Positions 46,161-55,742 are shown, numbered from the stretch's first letter. The stretch is DNA of 64,000 bases from Propionispira arboris (GCF_900109225.1 NZ_FNZK01000018.1:51021-115020), one strand, 5' to 3'. Numbers and translations are program-made. The notes: generated by a model from the letters alone, not told the origin.

Positions 46161-49100
46161 TCAAAATTTATGCTTGGAATTCATTATATACCAGACAGCA
46201 TACATGACGGGCAGAACCAAAAGCGTTAATATTGTTGCAAAAAATAATCCGGAACCGATTGCAACGGCCATTGGTCCCCAAAACAAATTGGAAACGAGTG
46301 GAATCATTGCTAAAATAGCAGCTGCGGCTGTGAGCAAAATCGGGCGCAGTCGGGTTAATGTAGCATTTGTGATCGCATCCCAAAGGTTTTCACCAGCGGC
46401 AATATGCTGGTCAATCTGGTCAATTAGAATAATTGAGTTCCGCATAATAATGCCGGATAAAGCCAGCATGCCGAGCTGGACGGCAAAACCAATCGGTTTT
46501 CCCGTTACAAAGAGGCCAATTGCAACTCCGATCATGCCAAGGGGTGCAGTAAGCAGGGCTAAAATCATTTTTGATATGTTTTGCAATTGCAGCATTAAGA
46601 GAATCATAATGGTGATAATCATTGCTGGGATAGGTGCTAAAAGCATTTTTGTAGCTTTTGCACTTTCTTCCGTAGCACCGTCATATTTGATGCTATAGCC
46701 GGCTGGAAGACCTTCACGAACGCTGCGGAGATTTTTATATACCTGTTGCGTGATTTCAGCACCGCTTGCGCCAGGTTTTATTTCGGCGCGAACCGTGACA
46801 GTGGGTTTTAAGTTGCGACGGTAAATCAAATTGTCTTCCGTGGCGAATTTGATAGTGGCGATTTGGTCAAGCGGCACATATTTTCCATTGCCGATGTGGA
46901 TTGAAAGATCCTTGATGACGGAGGGATCATTTCTCGATTTAGTATCAAAACGAAAAATCATCGGAATGGTTCTATCTTTTTCACGGAACTCCGTAATGCT
47001 TGTTCCTGATAGTTCAGTTTGCAGAGTCGATGCTAAAGCCTCTGAGGTGATACCTAGTATGCGGGCTTTATCTTGATCAACGTTTAGCTGCATGATTTTA
47101 CTTTTTTCATTCCAGTTCATGCTGACATTTTTTGTGCATGGATTATCGATCATAGTTGTCTCTACTTGTTTAGCTATGGCACGTACTTTGTCATGATCAT
47201 AGCCTTCGACACGAAGCATGACAGGATAGTCAGCAGAGGTTCCTGTACTGATTACTTTTGTATGGACTTGTACATTGGGAAAGTCGTTTGCTAATAGTTT
47301 GCCAAGCTTTGTATTTAATTTACTGCGAGCATCGGTATCCTTGGCAACAATAACAAATTCGGCAAAATTAGTTTTATTTAATGTAGGGTCAAAAGTCAAG
47401 ACAAATCTAGGAGCTCCTTCACCAACGTGATAGGTATAATAATCAATTAGAGGGTCATCTTGTAATTGTTGAGCAAATTCATTTGCAACGGTTTCGGTAT
47501 TTTTTAGAGAAGCACCTTCCTGCAGCTTAAGTTGAACAATTAATTCAGAACGAGTAGATGCAGGAAAAAATTCTTCTTTTATCATCCCGAATAAACTAAG
47601 TGAAGCGATAAACACAATTACAGTCGTAGTTAATACAATTTTTTGATGTGTCAGACACCAGGAAAGTGCTTGCCTGAATAACGCATAAATTTTCAAATTG
47701 TAGACAGTATGTTCCTTTTTTGTAGTTTCTTTGTGTGGCGGTTTTATGAGTAAATAACCGAATAGTGGTGTTACCATAGCGGCGACAATCCAGGAGGCGA
47801 TTAAAGCAATTGTAATAACGGTAAAAATAGATGAACAAAATTCGGAGGCACTGCCCTGCGCAAAGCCAACCGGGATAAAACCGGCACAAGTAATGAGTGT
47901 TCCTGTCAGCATCGGAAAAGCAGTAACGCTGTATGCATGGGATGCTGCACCAATCCGATCCATGCCTTGTTCGAGTTTTACTGCCATCATTTCAATTACG
48001 ATCATGGCATCGTCAACAAGTAATCCAAGCGCAATAATCAAAGCTCCTAATGAAACACGCTGGAGTTCGATATTCATCATATACATGACCGTAAAGACGA
48101 TTGCTAAAACAAGAGGTATACATAGGGCAACGACGAGTCCGGAGCGTATGCCCAGACTAATAAAGCTTACAATAAAAATAATAAGAATGGCTTCAGCTAA
48201 TGATTTTACAAATTCACTGATTGATGATTCTACGATATGGGGTTGGTTCACTGTTTGGTGGATTTCGAATCCGGCTGGCAATTCTTTTTTTATTTGAGAC
48301 ATTGTTGTTTCTAAATTTTTCCCAAGCTTTAGAATATTTTCGCCAGGTTCCATGGCTACTGTGATACCGATGGCTGGTTGACCATTGTAAAAGAATTTTG
48401 GGTCGGTCGGTTCAGCGTAAGAACGGGTGACTTTGGCAATGTCTTTTATTCGCAAGGTTCGTCCATTTGCCGTAATGGGAAGCGTTAGAATATCATCGGC
48501 TCGTTCGAACATTCCGGACAAACGAAGGTATACATCATCCGTTTTTGTTTGCAGCATGCCAGTAGGGGCCATTGCGTTTTGCGCTTGAATCGTATTGGTA
48601 ATCAGAGCCGGGTCTATGCCCAACTGAGCCATTTTACTATTTTCGATTTCAATGTAAATATTTTCAGTTTGTGTTCCGATGAGTTGAACTCTTCTTACCG
48701 TGGGAACGTCCAGGATGATTCGCCGTATTTTTTCGGATGCCTCCCGCATTTCTTCATAGGTATAGCCATCACTGGTAAGAGCATAAACGATACCATATAC
48801 TTCATCAATATGGTCATTGAACTGTGGCGGTTGAACTCCAGTCGGTAATGTGGAAGCCATGTCATTGACCATATTGCGAGCTTCTAACCATTTGGAACGA
48901 ATTTCTTTCTTTGGAACGGCATCTTTCAGGTTAACATAAATTACCGATTGGCCTGGATTTGAGTAACTTTGTACATAATCAAGACCAGGTAAATCTTGTA
49001 ATTTTTTCTCTATTTTGTCGGTTACCTGTTCTTCCATTTGAAGTGCAGTAGCTCCTGGCCAGCTTACACTTACAACCATTTGTTTAATCGTGAAATCAGG

Positions 49101-49220
49101 ATCTTCCATTCGCCCTAAATTTATATACGTGAATATTCCCGTGGTAAAAAAGAGTGCAATGAAAAAATAAATAAATTGTTTATGTTTCAGAGCCCATGCG
49201 GCCAAATTGAAATTTTTCAT
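46161..49220 (-). CDS. RND-family efflux transporter, inner-membrane pump
   Basis: A 1019-residue RND protein with the usual two repeats of large periplasmic loops and twelve helices. NLGRMEDPDFTIKQMVVSVSWPG near the start and DDAMIVIEMM in the fourth helix (proton-relay Asp pair) are clearly seen. The sequence is closest to the drug/solvent HAE-type family. It overlaps the adaptor gene by four bases. No TolC-like outer-membrane gene is present, so the exit duct must be encoded elsewhere. Confidence 0.93.
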   Translation of the reverse strand: MKNFNLAAWALKHKQFIYFFIALFFTTGIFTYINLGRMEDPDFTIKQMVVSVSWPGATALQMEEQVTDKIEKKLQDLPGLDYVQSYSNPGQSVIYVNLKDAVPKKEIRSKWLEARNMVNDMASTLPTGVQPPQFNDHIDEVYGIVYALTSDGYTYEEMREASEKIRRIILDVPTVRRVQLIGTQTENIYIEIENSKMAQLGIDPALITNTIQAQNAMAPTGMLQTKTDDVYLRLSGMFERADDILTLPITANGRTLRIKDIAKVTRSYAEPTDPKFFYNGQPAIGITVAMEPGENILKLGKNLETTMSQIKKELPAGFEIHQTVNQPHIVESSISEFVKSLAEAILIIFIVSFISLGIRSGLVVALCIPLVLAIVFTVMYMMNIELQRVSLGALIIALGLLVDDAMIVIEMMAVKLEQGMDRIGAASHAYSVTAFPMLTGTLITCAGFIPVGFAQGSASEFCSSIFTVITIALIASWIVAAMVTPLFGYLLIKPPHKETTKKEHTVYNLKIYALFRQALSWCLTHQKIVLTTTVIVFIASLSLFGMIKEEFFPASTRSELIVQLKLQEGASLKNTETVANEFAQQLQDDPLIDYYTYHVGEGAPRFVLTFDPTLNKTNFAEFVIVAKDTDARSKLNTKLGKLLANDFPNVQVHTKVISTGTSADYPVMLRVEGYDHDKVRAIAKQVETTMIDNPCTKNVSMNWNEKSKIMQLNVDQDKARILGITSEALASTLQTELSGTSITEFREKDRTIPMIFRFDTKSRNDPSVIKDLSIHIGNGKYVPLDQIATIKFATEDNLIYRRNLKPTVTVRAEIKPGASGAEITQQVYKNLRSVREGLPAGYSIKYDGATEESAKATKMLLAPIPAMIITIMILLMLQLQNISKMILALLTAPLGMIGVAIGLFVTGKPIGFAVQLGMLALSGIIMRNSIILIDQIDQHIAAGENLWDAITNATLTRLRPILLTAAAAILAMIPLVSNLFWGPMAVAIGSGLFFATILTLLVLPVMYAVWYIMNSKHKF

Positions 49221-50341
49221 AAAGTATCACCACCTATGTTCACTTTTTGCCCCTCATGTAATTTATGGACGCCAGCTGTTACAATACAGTCACCAAGTTG
49301 AAGCCCGCTTAGTACTTCGACGGTTTCGCTGCCGAAGTTACCGATTGTAACGGGCTGAAGTATGAGGTGGTTATTTTTTACCACCCAAACAGAAGTCGGT
49401 GTATTTCCATCCTGATAGATAGCTGCTAATGGAATTGTCATGGTTTGCAGCGCAGTTTGCGCGTTGATTTGAACGGAAGCTGTCATGCCTAGCTTTATTT
49501 GCTCTGGTGGATTCATTAAGTGAATGCGTACTTTAAATGTCCTTGTTGTTTGATCTGCCATGGGAGCTACTTCTCTTATTTGACCATTGATTGTTATACC
49601 GGGAAGGGCCCAAAAAGTTGTTTGGATTTGTTCAGTTTTACGAAGGTACTCCATTTGATTTTCGGGGACATTTATTTCGATCTCAAGTTCACCAGTTGGA
49701 ACGATCGTAACGACGGTCTGACCAGCACTAATTACTTGTCCGGTTTCAGCATTGATCGTTGATACAACACCAGTTTTATCAGCATGAAGAAGACTATATC
49801 CCATTTGATTGGCACCTTGCGCATATTGGGCAGAAGCTTGCTGCAGAGCGGCAACGGCTACGTTATATGCATTGACATATTGATCATATTGAGCCTGACT
49901 GATGGCGGTTTGATCCAATAATTGTCTGTAACGATTTAGATTGCTTTCGGCCAGTTTTACTTGTGATTGAGCTGAAGCCACTTGTGCTGCATTATTATTT
50001 ACGGTTTGCTGAATATCTTTGGCATCAATTTCCATTAATACATCACCTGCATTTACCAATGTACCAAGTTCTACGTAGCGTTTAATAATTTTTCCGCTGA
50101 CTTGGAAGGCAAGCTGACTTTCATAGCGACCACGTACTTCGCCTGAATAGGTGGAACCTTGTTTGTCTGTCGTATTACCAATTGTAATGGTACGAACCTT
50201 AACAATGTCTTCAGAAATAGGCTGTACGTTGTTGTGCTCCTGAATCATAAATCCTGTGATGCTGAATAAAATTATAATTCCTGCGATAACGAAGCAGCGC
50301 TTTTTGTTAAAGAGGGCTGTTAATCTTGCTGGTAGTTTCAT
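49217..50341 (-). CDS. RND periplasmic adaptor (membrane fusion protein)
   Basis: A 374-residue adaptor. It has an N-terminal helix (FVIAGIIILFSITGFM), a lipoyl-like barrel (RGRYESQLAFQVSGKIIKRY), an alpha-hairpin coiled coil (AQSQVKLAESNLNRYRQLLD) and beta-barrel domains after it. It bridges the RND pump and an outer-membrane channel. A TTGAA-N5-TTCAG operator lies about 60 bases upstream of its start, which links it to the TetR gene. Confidence 0.92.
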   Translation of the reverse strand: MKLPARLTALFNKKRCFVIAGIIILFSITGFMIQEHNNVQPISEDIVKVRTITIGNTTDKQGSTYSGEVRGRYESQLAFQVSGKIIKRYVELGTLVNAGDVLMEIDAKDIQQTVNNNAAQVASAQSQVKLAESNLNRYRQLLDQTAISQAQYDQYVNAYNVAVAALQQASAQYAQGANQMGYSLLHADKTGVVSTINAETGQVISAGQTVVTIVPTGELEIEINVPENQMEYLRKTEQIQTTFWALPGITINGQIREVAPMADQTTRTFKVRIHLMNPPEQIKLGMTASVQINAQTALQTMTIPLAAIYQDGNTPTSVWVVKNNHLILQPVTIGNFGSETVEVLSGLQLGDCIVTAGVHKLHEGQKVNIGGDTL

Positions 50342-50397
50342 GATGTGTGTACTCCTTCTATTGAATATTCTTGTTTTCTGGCAGTTAGAAATATTAA

Positions 50398-50412
50398 TTG
50401 AATATCGTTCAG
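50398..50412. promoter_or_regulatory. TetR-type operator of RND operon
   Basis: TTGAA-TATCG-TTCAG matches the core of the perfect operator in front of the tetR gene (TTGAA-N5-TTCAA) except for one base. Confidence 0.65.
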
Positions 50413-50423
50413 TTAATACTTCT

Positions 50424-50460
50424 AAAAAAACCGCTCATCCAAAACGAGTTTGGATGGCGG
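50424..50460 (-). terminator. Intrinsic terminator of tetR gene
   Basis: CATCCAAA/TTTGGATG plus CCGC/GCGG form a stem with one bulge; on the minus strand TTTTTTT follows. It separates tetR from the RND operon. Confidence 0.85.
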
Positions 50461-50474
50461 ACTCCTACTGATTT

Positions 50475-51089
50475 TTAGAGTAGGATATGGATCGTATTGT
50501 CTTTGCAGTCAAGGGCTTTTTCTACTAACGATTCTGCCATTTGTAATCGAAATGCTAAAATATCAGCGGTAGTTTTTTGATAAAGTGCTTCACTTAAAAA
50601 TTCTAGAATAACCAGAATATAACTAACGGTAGTTGGTGCATGTTTTGTGTGAAACACTTGTCGAGAGAGACCATCTTCAATGATTTTTAGCAGCCATGGT
50701 GAAAGTGTTAATTCCAGTTGGCGAAATAATTGCACCTTAAGATTTAGATTTTGGTTGTCATATAGAAGGTTTAGTAATAATCCATCTTTATATGTTGCTT
50801 TGCGTAATACATTGCTTAATGTTAAAGAAATTTTTTCGGTGGGAGAGCTATTTAAGTCAATGATCGTTTTGATTTCGTTCATCAAGGAATCGGCATGCCG
50901 ATCGAGCATCTTTTCTAATATTTCTTCTTTCGATTTGAAATAGTAATAAAGCATTCCTTGTGCGACACCCATTTTTTTTGTTATATCGTTGATGGTTGTT
51001 GCATCATAACCTTTGGTGAAAAACAGATAATCAGCCACATCTAAAATTTCATTCATTCTGATACTGGGGTCCTGTGGAGTTCTAGGCAT
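50475..51089 (-). CDS. TetR-family repressor of RND operon
   Basis: A 204-residue regulator with an N-terminal helix-turn-helix (ILDVADYLFFTKGYDATTIN, then ITKKMGVAQGMLYYYFKSKE) and a helical ligand domain. It lies directly upstream of the RND genes in the same direction. Its own upstream region has a 25-bp dyad, and a related site precedes the RND operon, so it probably represses both until a drug-like ligand binds. Confidence 0.9.
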   Translation of the reverse strand: MPRTPQDPSIRMNEILDVADYLFFTKGYDATTINDITKKMGVAQGMLYYYFKSKEEILEKMLDRHADSLMNEIKTIIDLNSSPTEKISLTLSNVLRKATYKDGLLLNLLYDNQNLNLKVQLFRQLELTLSPWLLKIIEDGLSRQVFHTKHAPTTVSYILVILEFLSEALYQKTTADILAFRLQMAESLVEKALDCKDNTIHILL

Positions 51090-51277
51090 CTATCATACAC
51101 CTCCATAATTTGAACTATATTCAAATTATAAGTCATAGATGGAAATGATGTCAAGAATATTTTTGTGTCTGTTAAACAGAGCTCATTTTTTAATTCGTTA
51201 TACAAACAATTAGGCATAGTAAAAATGAATTTTATTTTTCAAATAAATAAAAAAGACAAAATATTCTGAAAAAAGTG
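51090..51277. other. Non-coding stretch with tetR operator
   Basis: It contains the operator at 51105-51129; the rest is AT-rich and shows nothing that can be supported. Confidence 0.6.
51105..51129. promoter_or_regulatory. TetR operator (autoregulation)
   Basis: ATAATTTGAA (51105-51114) and TTCAAATTAT (51120-51129) are perfect complements around CTATA. It lies 16 bases before the tetR start codon. Confidence 0.8.
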
Positions 51278-51306
51278 TTGCGAAATAAAATTGGCTATGG
51301 TATATT
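51278..51306 (+). promoter_or_regulatory. Promoter of structured RNA
   Basis: TTGCGA (51278-51283), 17 bases, TATATT (51301-51306). Transcription should begin near 51313. Confidence 0.65.
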
Positions 51307-51312
51307 AAATGT

Positions 51313-51608
51313 AACAGAAGAGCTGTTCGAAAGATACCAAATGGGTATCAAGATTTTAAGAGGATATTCGGATAGTTCCTCTGCAAAAACTACCAGAGCC
51401 ATCCTAAATTAGTCTAAAAAACTAAAACACTAGTGGCAGGTATGTTTCCAGGCATCTATAGTGTAATGATTTGGCGACCCGAGAAGGAAAATCCTTTTTA
51501 AGAAGTTAAGAGATCATCGCAAGATGAAATTTAACCACAATTTTAGCCAGATCAAAAAGGAAGTGCCGCGATGACCTGTAGGAGAGCAATCTTCTGCGGG
51601 TCATTTTT
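51313..51608 (+). ncRNA. Unidentified structured RNA or leader with terminator
   Basis: About 300 bases with a promoter in front, no reading frame and many local stems: GATACC/GGTATC, AGAGGA/TCCTCT and CACTA/TAGTG. It ends in a 14-bp stem with a GCAA loop (51572-51603, three G-U pairs) and TTTTT. TCATCGC (51514-51520) can pair with GCGATGA (51568-51574), which overlaps the terminator stem, and TCCTTTTT (51492-51499) with AAAAAGGA (51554-51561). Such alternative pairing is typical of regulatory leaders. It could control the kinase gene at 51824 or be a free RNA. It does not match a riboswitch class I can name. Confidence 0.6.
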
Positions 51609-51633
51609 ATGAAATAGCATACGTGAATTCTAA

Positions 51634-51675
51634 AACCAATCCAAGACTTTTCAAAGTCTTGGATTGGTTTTTTTG
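51634..51675 (+). terminator. Second intrinsic terminator after structured RNA
   Basis: AACCAATCCAAGACTTT pairs with 51653-51669, followed by TTTTT. Just after it the 17-base motif AAAAAGGGAGTGCCGCG (51680-51696) repeats 51554-51570 with one change. Confidence 0.88.
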
Positions 51676-51823
51676 CAGCAAAAAGGGAGTGCCGCGCTAA
51701 TTTTCAATTGTTTTATTTCGAGTCTATTGATGAAAATAATTTTTCCAAAGAGGGAAGGGAGCTGATTATAAATCGCGAATTTTAATATAAAGTAACCAGA
51801 TAATAAATAAGCGGAGGGATTGT

Positions 51824-53917
51824 ATGGGACATTTGGGGAAAGTCAGTTTACTCATTGTCTTCCTTATAAGTTGTTTGACTGGACTCGCAGCATTATTTAT
51901 AAATATGCAAAAAATATCAGATGTAAAAATGGAGACCGAAAAAAATAGTTACGGAATTTTACCGGTGAATACTATGAAACAGGATACTTTGTATGATATG
52001 GCACGAAAAAATATTTTGGTACTTAATTCATATCATGCAGATATGCTATGGGTTCAATCAGAGGAAAAAGGTATTCGATCAATTCTGGGAAATGACACTA
52101 AAATACGCTTATATTTTGATTATATGGATACAAAGCGAAATATAAGTACTGAATATATGGAAAAATTTTACGAACTTTATTTGGAAAAATGTAAAAATAC
52201 TCATTTTGATGCGGTGATTGTTACAGATGATGCTGCCTATCGATTTGTTTTGGAACATCAACAAGAATTATTTCCTGATATTCCAATTGTTTTTTGTGGT
52301 ATTAATTTTTTTGAGAATCGTGAAATACAACGAAATCCATGGGTTACTGGCGTTGCAGAAGTGACGGACATGAAGAGAACGGTCGATGCAGCATTGGAAC
52401 TTCACCCGAACGTCAAGAAAATTGTATTTATCAATGATGAAAGTGATGCAGGGAAAGTCAACCATCAGCTTTTGTTGAAAATAATGCCGGAATTTATCGA
52501 TCGCGTAGAGTTTACATTATTTGAGAAGATGACCATGCCAGCGCTTTTGAAAAAAGTTTCTGCGTTAGATAATGATAGTCTAATTATTCTTATGACTTTT
52601 AATGTAGATGAGGATCAAAAGATTTTTAGCTATGAAGAAAGTGCGGATTTGATTGCAGCAAAAAGTAAGGTTCCGATCTATTGTACTTGGGATTTTTATT
52701 TGGGACATGGTGTTGTTGGTGGGATGATGACAAGTGGTTATACACAAGGGGAAAAGGCCGCACAGTTAATGCAAAAGATTCTTTATGAAGGACGTTTCCC
52801 AGCAGATATTCCTTTTGTGCTAGAAAGTATTAACCATTATATGTTTGATTATAATGAAATGAAAAAATTTGGTATACAGCAATCCATGCTGCCCGCTGGA
52901 AGTATTGTTGTTAATAAACCCGTTACATTTTATGAAACCTATAAAAACTTGGTATGGGCTGTGGCAACGGTTGTTTTGGTCTTGTTATTTATGGTTATCG
53001 TGTTAGTTATGAATATAAGGTATCGCAGGCGGGGGGAAGAAGAGATCCGTCAATTAAATGCAGCATTGGAATCACGTGTTTTGGCAAGAACCCATGATTT
53101 ACAGGAAACAAATAATAAGTTGACAGCTACTTTGGTCGATTTGAAACAGATGCGAACACATCTAATTGAGGCTGAAAAAATGGCGTCTCTCGGGGAATTG
53201 GTGGCAGGGGTTGCACATGAAATTAATACTCCGGTGGGAAATAGCATTACAGCAATTTCTCATTTGGAAACCAATAATAGTGATTTTGACAATAAATTTT
53301 CAATGGGAACCATGAAAAAATCTGATTTAGAAAATTATTTAGCGGTAGTTCACAGTGTAGTGAAAATTGTTTTTACAAACTTGACTCGGGCGGCAGAGTT
53401 AATTCGCAGTTTTAAAAAAGTAGCGGTAGATCAATCTTTGGAAGAACGGCGAATTTTTTGTCTGGACGAATATATGAATGATATATTGATCAGTTTGAAG
53501 CCTCAACTAAAAAAAACACGGCATAAAATGATCTTTCATTGTCCGGCAGATATTACTGTGTATTGGGACCCGGGTGCCTTGTGGCAAATAATGGCGAATT
53601 TATTGAGTAATTCATTGTTGCATGCTTATGAGGAAGATTCAGAAGGGATAATTGCGATTGATGTTTATAAGGATGGAGAATATATACTTATAAAGTATGC
53701 TGATGATGGTAAAGGAATGCCGCCGGAAGTTCAAAAAAAGATTTTTGAACCGTTTTTTACAACGAAAAGAGGATCTGGCGGGTCAGGACTCGGAATGAAC
53801 ATTGTATATAATCTGGTTGTTTTTAAAATGAATGGAACGATTGAGTGTAACAGCAATCTCGAGGTTGGAACAGAGTTCATTATTAGGATTAGGAATACGG
53901 AGCAAGATAAGGGGTGA
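51824..53917 (+). CDS. Sensor histidine kinase with binding-protein-like sensor
   Basis: A 697-residue kinase. An N-terminal helix is followed by an extracytoplasmic domain at about 60-365 that resembles ABC_sub_bind proteins (NILVLNSYHADMLWVQSEEK, GINFFENREIQRNP), then a second helix (LVWAVATVVLVLLFMVIVLV), a coiled coil, the His box LVAGVAHEINTPVGNS and an ATP-binding domain (NLLSNSLLHAYE, DDGKGMP, GSGGSGLGMNIV). It likely senses a small molecule outside the membrane. The response regulator gene follows after four bases. Confidence 0.9.
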   Translation: MGHLGKVSLLIVFLISCLTGLAALFINMQKISDVKMETEKNSYGILPVNTMKQDTLYDMARKNILVLNSYHADMLWVQSEEKGIRSILGNDTKIRLYFDYMDTKRNISTEYMEKFYELYLEKCKNTHFDAVIVTDDAAYRFVLEHQQELFPDIPIVFCGINFFENREIQRNPWVTGVAEVTDMKRTVDAALELHPNVKKIVFINDESDAGKVNHQLLLKIMPEFIDRVEFTLFEKMTMPALLKKVSALDNDSLIILMTFNVDEDQKIFSYEESADLIAAKSKVPIYCTWDFYLGHGVVGGMMTSGYTQGEKAAQLMQKILYEGRFPADIPFVLESINHYMFDYNEMKKFGIQQSMLPAGSIVVNKPVTFYETYKNLVWAVATVVLVLLFMVIVLVMNIRYRRRGEEEIRQLNAALESRVLARTHDLQETNNKLTATLVDLKQMRTHLIEAEKMASLGELVAGVAHEINTPVGNSITAISHLETNNSDFDNKFSMGTMKKSDLENYLAVVHSVVKIVFTNLTRAAELIRSFKKVAVDQSLEERRIFCLDEYMNDILISLKPQLKKTRHKMIFHCPADITVYWDPGALWQIMANLLSNSLLHAYEEDSEGIIAIDVYKDGEYILIKYADDGKGMPPEVQKKIFEPFFTTKRGSGGSGLGMNIVYNLVVFKMNGTIECNSNLEVGTEFIIRIRNTEQDKG

Positions 53918-53921
53918 TGTT

Positions 53922-55454
53922 ATGCAGGATGACACTATAATATTTGCGGAAGAAAATGATATAGAAAATTACGAAATTCAAGATGTTTGGAAAGTATTGA
54001 TTGTCGATGATGAGCCAGAGGTACACTCTGTTACAAGGCTGGTATTGGAGAACTTCGTTTTCGAAGAGAAGAAAATTGAGTTAATCAGCGTATATTCGGC
54101 AGAAGAAGCAAAAAAAATACTTAAAGAACAGGATGATATTGCTCTTATCTTGTTGGATGTGGTAATGGAACGAGCTGATGCAGGGCTCCAGTTGGTGCGC
54201 TGGATCCGTGAAGAGATTGCCAATAAAATGGTTAGAATTATATTAAGAACAGGTCAGCCTGGGGCAGCCCCGGAAGCCAGAGTTATTGTTGAATATGATA
54301 TCAATGATTACAAAGAAAAAACGGAATTGACGGCACAAAAATTATTGACTACGGTGATAGCAGCATTGCGTTCGTATCGTGATCTATTGATTATTGAAAT
54401 GAATAAAAATGGGTTGGAAAAAATAATTCAAGCCTCTCCTGAAATTTTTCGTATGCAGTCTATGCAGAATTTTGCCGCTGGTGTATTAATGCAACTGACT
54501 GCAATGCTGAAATTAAGCGAAAATAGCCTATATTTAAAGGTGTCAAGTTTTGCGGCTACATGTACCAAAACGGGAGCCATTGATATATTAGCAGCTACGG
54601 GGGCTTTTTCTGGAAAAATAGATGCCGACATAAATATATCGGATGATATAAAAAATAAGCTCGATATCGTATTAAATGCTCAAAAAAGCATGTTCTTTAC
54701 TGGGTATTTTGTTCTGTATTGGCGCAGTATAGCAGATAATTTTTATTTGATTTATATGGAAGGGACCCCGAAGATTAGTGATTTGGATAAACGGTTATTA
54801 GATATTTTTTGCTTGAATATTTCAGCAGCCTTTGAAAATTTAAAATTACATGTGGAAATGTATGATGTGCAAAGAGAAGTTTTTTTTCGGCTGGCAGAAG
54901 TAGCAGAAAGTAGATCAAAAGAAACGGGAAATCATGTAAGACGAGTCGCCGAATATGTAAGTTTATTAGGAAAAGCGTATGGATTATCAGCGCAAGAAGT
55001 CGATATGATTCATTTGGCGGCACCGATGCATGACATTGGAAAATTAGGGATACCGGATGAGATTTTAAATAAACCAGGTAAGTTAACGGATGCAGAATTT
55101 GAAATTATAAAAAAACATACGCAAATAGGGTATGATATGCTCGATGGTTCAGAACTGGAAATGCTTAAAGTTGCAGCCATTATTGCACAACAGCATCATG
55201 AACGTTATGACGGGACTGGGTATGGACGTGGATTAACAGGAAAAGATATTCATATTTATGCTAGAATAACGGCTGTTGCCGATGTTTTTGATGCGTTGGG
55301 GAGCAATCGAGTATATAAGAAAGCATGGCCGTTGGACAAAATCATTCATTATTTTGAACAAGGGCGTGGCAGCCAGTTTGATCCTGAAATTGTGGATCTA
55401 CTTTTTGGGCATTTAGAGCAGGTACTTAAAATTCGTAATACCTTTGCCGAATGA
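53922..55454 (+). CDS. Response regulator with HD-GYP domain
   Basis: A 510-residue protein. The receiver domain (VLIVDDEPEVHSVTRLVLEN) has its phospho-acceptor in LILLDVVMERADAG; a DUF3369-like domain lies between about 165 and 320; the C-terminal part is an HD-GYP domain with APMHDIGKLGIPDEILNKPG and HHERYDGTGYGRGL. The usual GYP reads GYG here. Active members degrade cyclic di-GMP. ATG 53922 with AAGGGGTG is chosen; the upstream frame would overlap the kinase. The kinase and this protein are a cognate pair. Confidence 0.9.
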   Translation: MQDDTIIFAEENDIENYEIQDVWKVLIVDDEPEVHSVTRLVLENFVFEEKKIELISVYSAEEAKKILKEQDDIALILLDVVMERADAGLQLVRWIREEIANKMVRIILRTGQPGAAPEARVIVEYDINDYKEKTELTAQKLLTTVIAALRSYRDLLIIEMNKNGLEKIIQASPEIFRMQSMQNFAAGVLMQLTAMLKLSENSLYLKVSSFAATCTKTGAIDILAATGAFSGKIDADINISDDIKNKLDIVLNAQKSMFFTGYFVLYWRSIADNFYLIYMEGTPKISDLDKRLLDIFCLNISAAFENLKLHVEMYDVQREVFFRLAEVAESRSKETGNHVRRVAEYVSLLGKAYGLSAQEVDMIHLAAPMHDIGKLGIPDEILNKPGKLTDAEFEIIKKHTQIGYDMLDGSELEMLKVAAIIAQQHHERYDGTGYGRGLTGKDIHIYARITAVADVFDALGSNRVYKKAWPLDKIIHYFEQGRGSQFDPEIVDLLFGHLEQVLKIRNTFAE

Positions 55455-55461
55455 TGAAAAT

Positions 55462-55526
55462 AAAAGAGACTGTCACATTAAGCATATAATCTTAATAAAT
55501 ATGCTTAGTACGACAGTCTCTTTTTT
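55462..55526. terminator. Bidirectional terminator
   Basis: AAAAGAGACTGTC (55462-55474) pairs with GACAGTCTCTTTT (55512-55524), with an inner AAGCATAT/ATATGCTT stem. It serves the HD-GYP gene and the mini-protein genes on the other strand. Confidence 0.9.
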
Positions 55527-55532
55527 GGGAAG

Positions 55533-55703
55533 TTATTCTCTAGAATCGTTGTTGTACGGACAATTCTGATAGTTTCCATTGCCGCGTTGATTGCAGCCCC
55601 CGCGGAATGAATTTGGGTCTTGATTGTTATTGTTGGCAGCGGCAAACACTGGTACAGCAAATAAAACAGCCAACGCCGTTGCAAGTAAAATTTTCTTTGT
55701 CAT
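55533..55703 (-). CDS. Secreted mini-protein, paralogue B
   Basis: A 56-residue protein with a signal peptide (MTKKILLATALAVLFAVPVF, cleavage near AAA). The mature part is about 35 residues, rich in Asn, Gln and Gly, with two Cys (RGGCNQRGNG, YQNCPYNND). It is paralogous to the neighbour at 55743-55925 throughout, and AGGAGGT precedes its ATG. No family is recognised. The two Cys may form a disulfide or bind a metal. Confidence 0.75.
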   Translation of the reverse strand: MTKKILLATALAVLFAVPVFAAANNNNQDPNSFRGGCNQRGNGNYQNCPYNNDSRE

Positions 55704-55742
55704 AAAATTACCTCCTGTTTTTTGTATAATGTAAAATTATGT

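Noticed and set aside
46141..46698. Plus-strand frame of 185 codons inside the RND gene
   Set aside because: It is the antisense of a strongly conserved pump gene and has no homology or ribosome site of its own.
51540..51608. T-box riboswitch at the end of the structured RNA
   Set aside because: GGAAGTGCCGCG looks like the antiterminator element, but the UGGN bulge that pairs with tRNA is missing, and no aminoacyl-tRNA or amino acid gene follows.
51313..51608. tmRNA, RNase P RNA or 6S RNA
   Set aside because: No tRNA-like CCA end or tag frame, no RNase P core motifs and no single long rod with a central bubble could be made out by eye.
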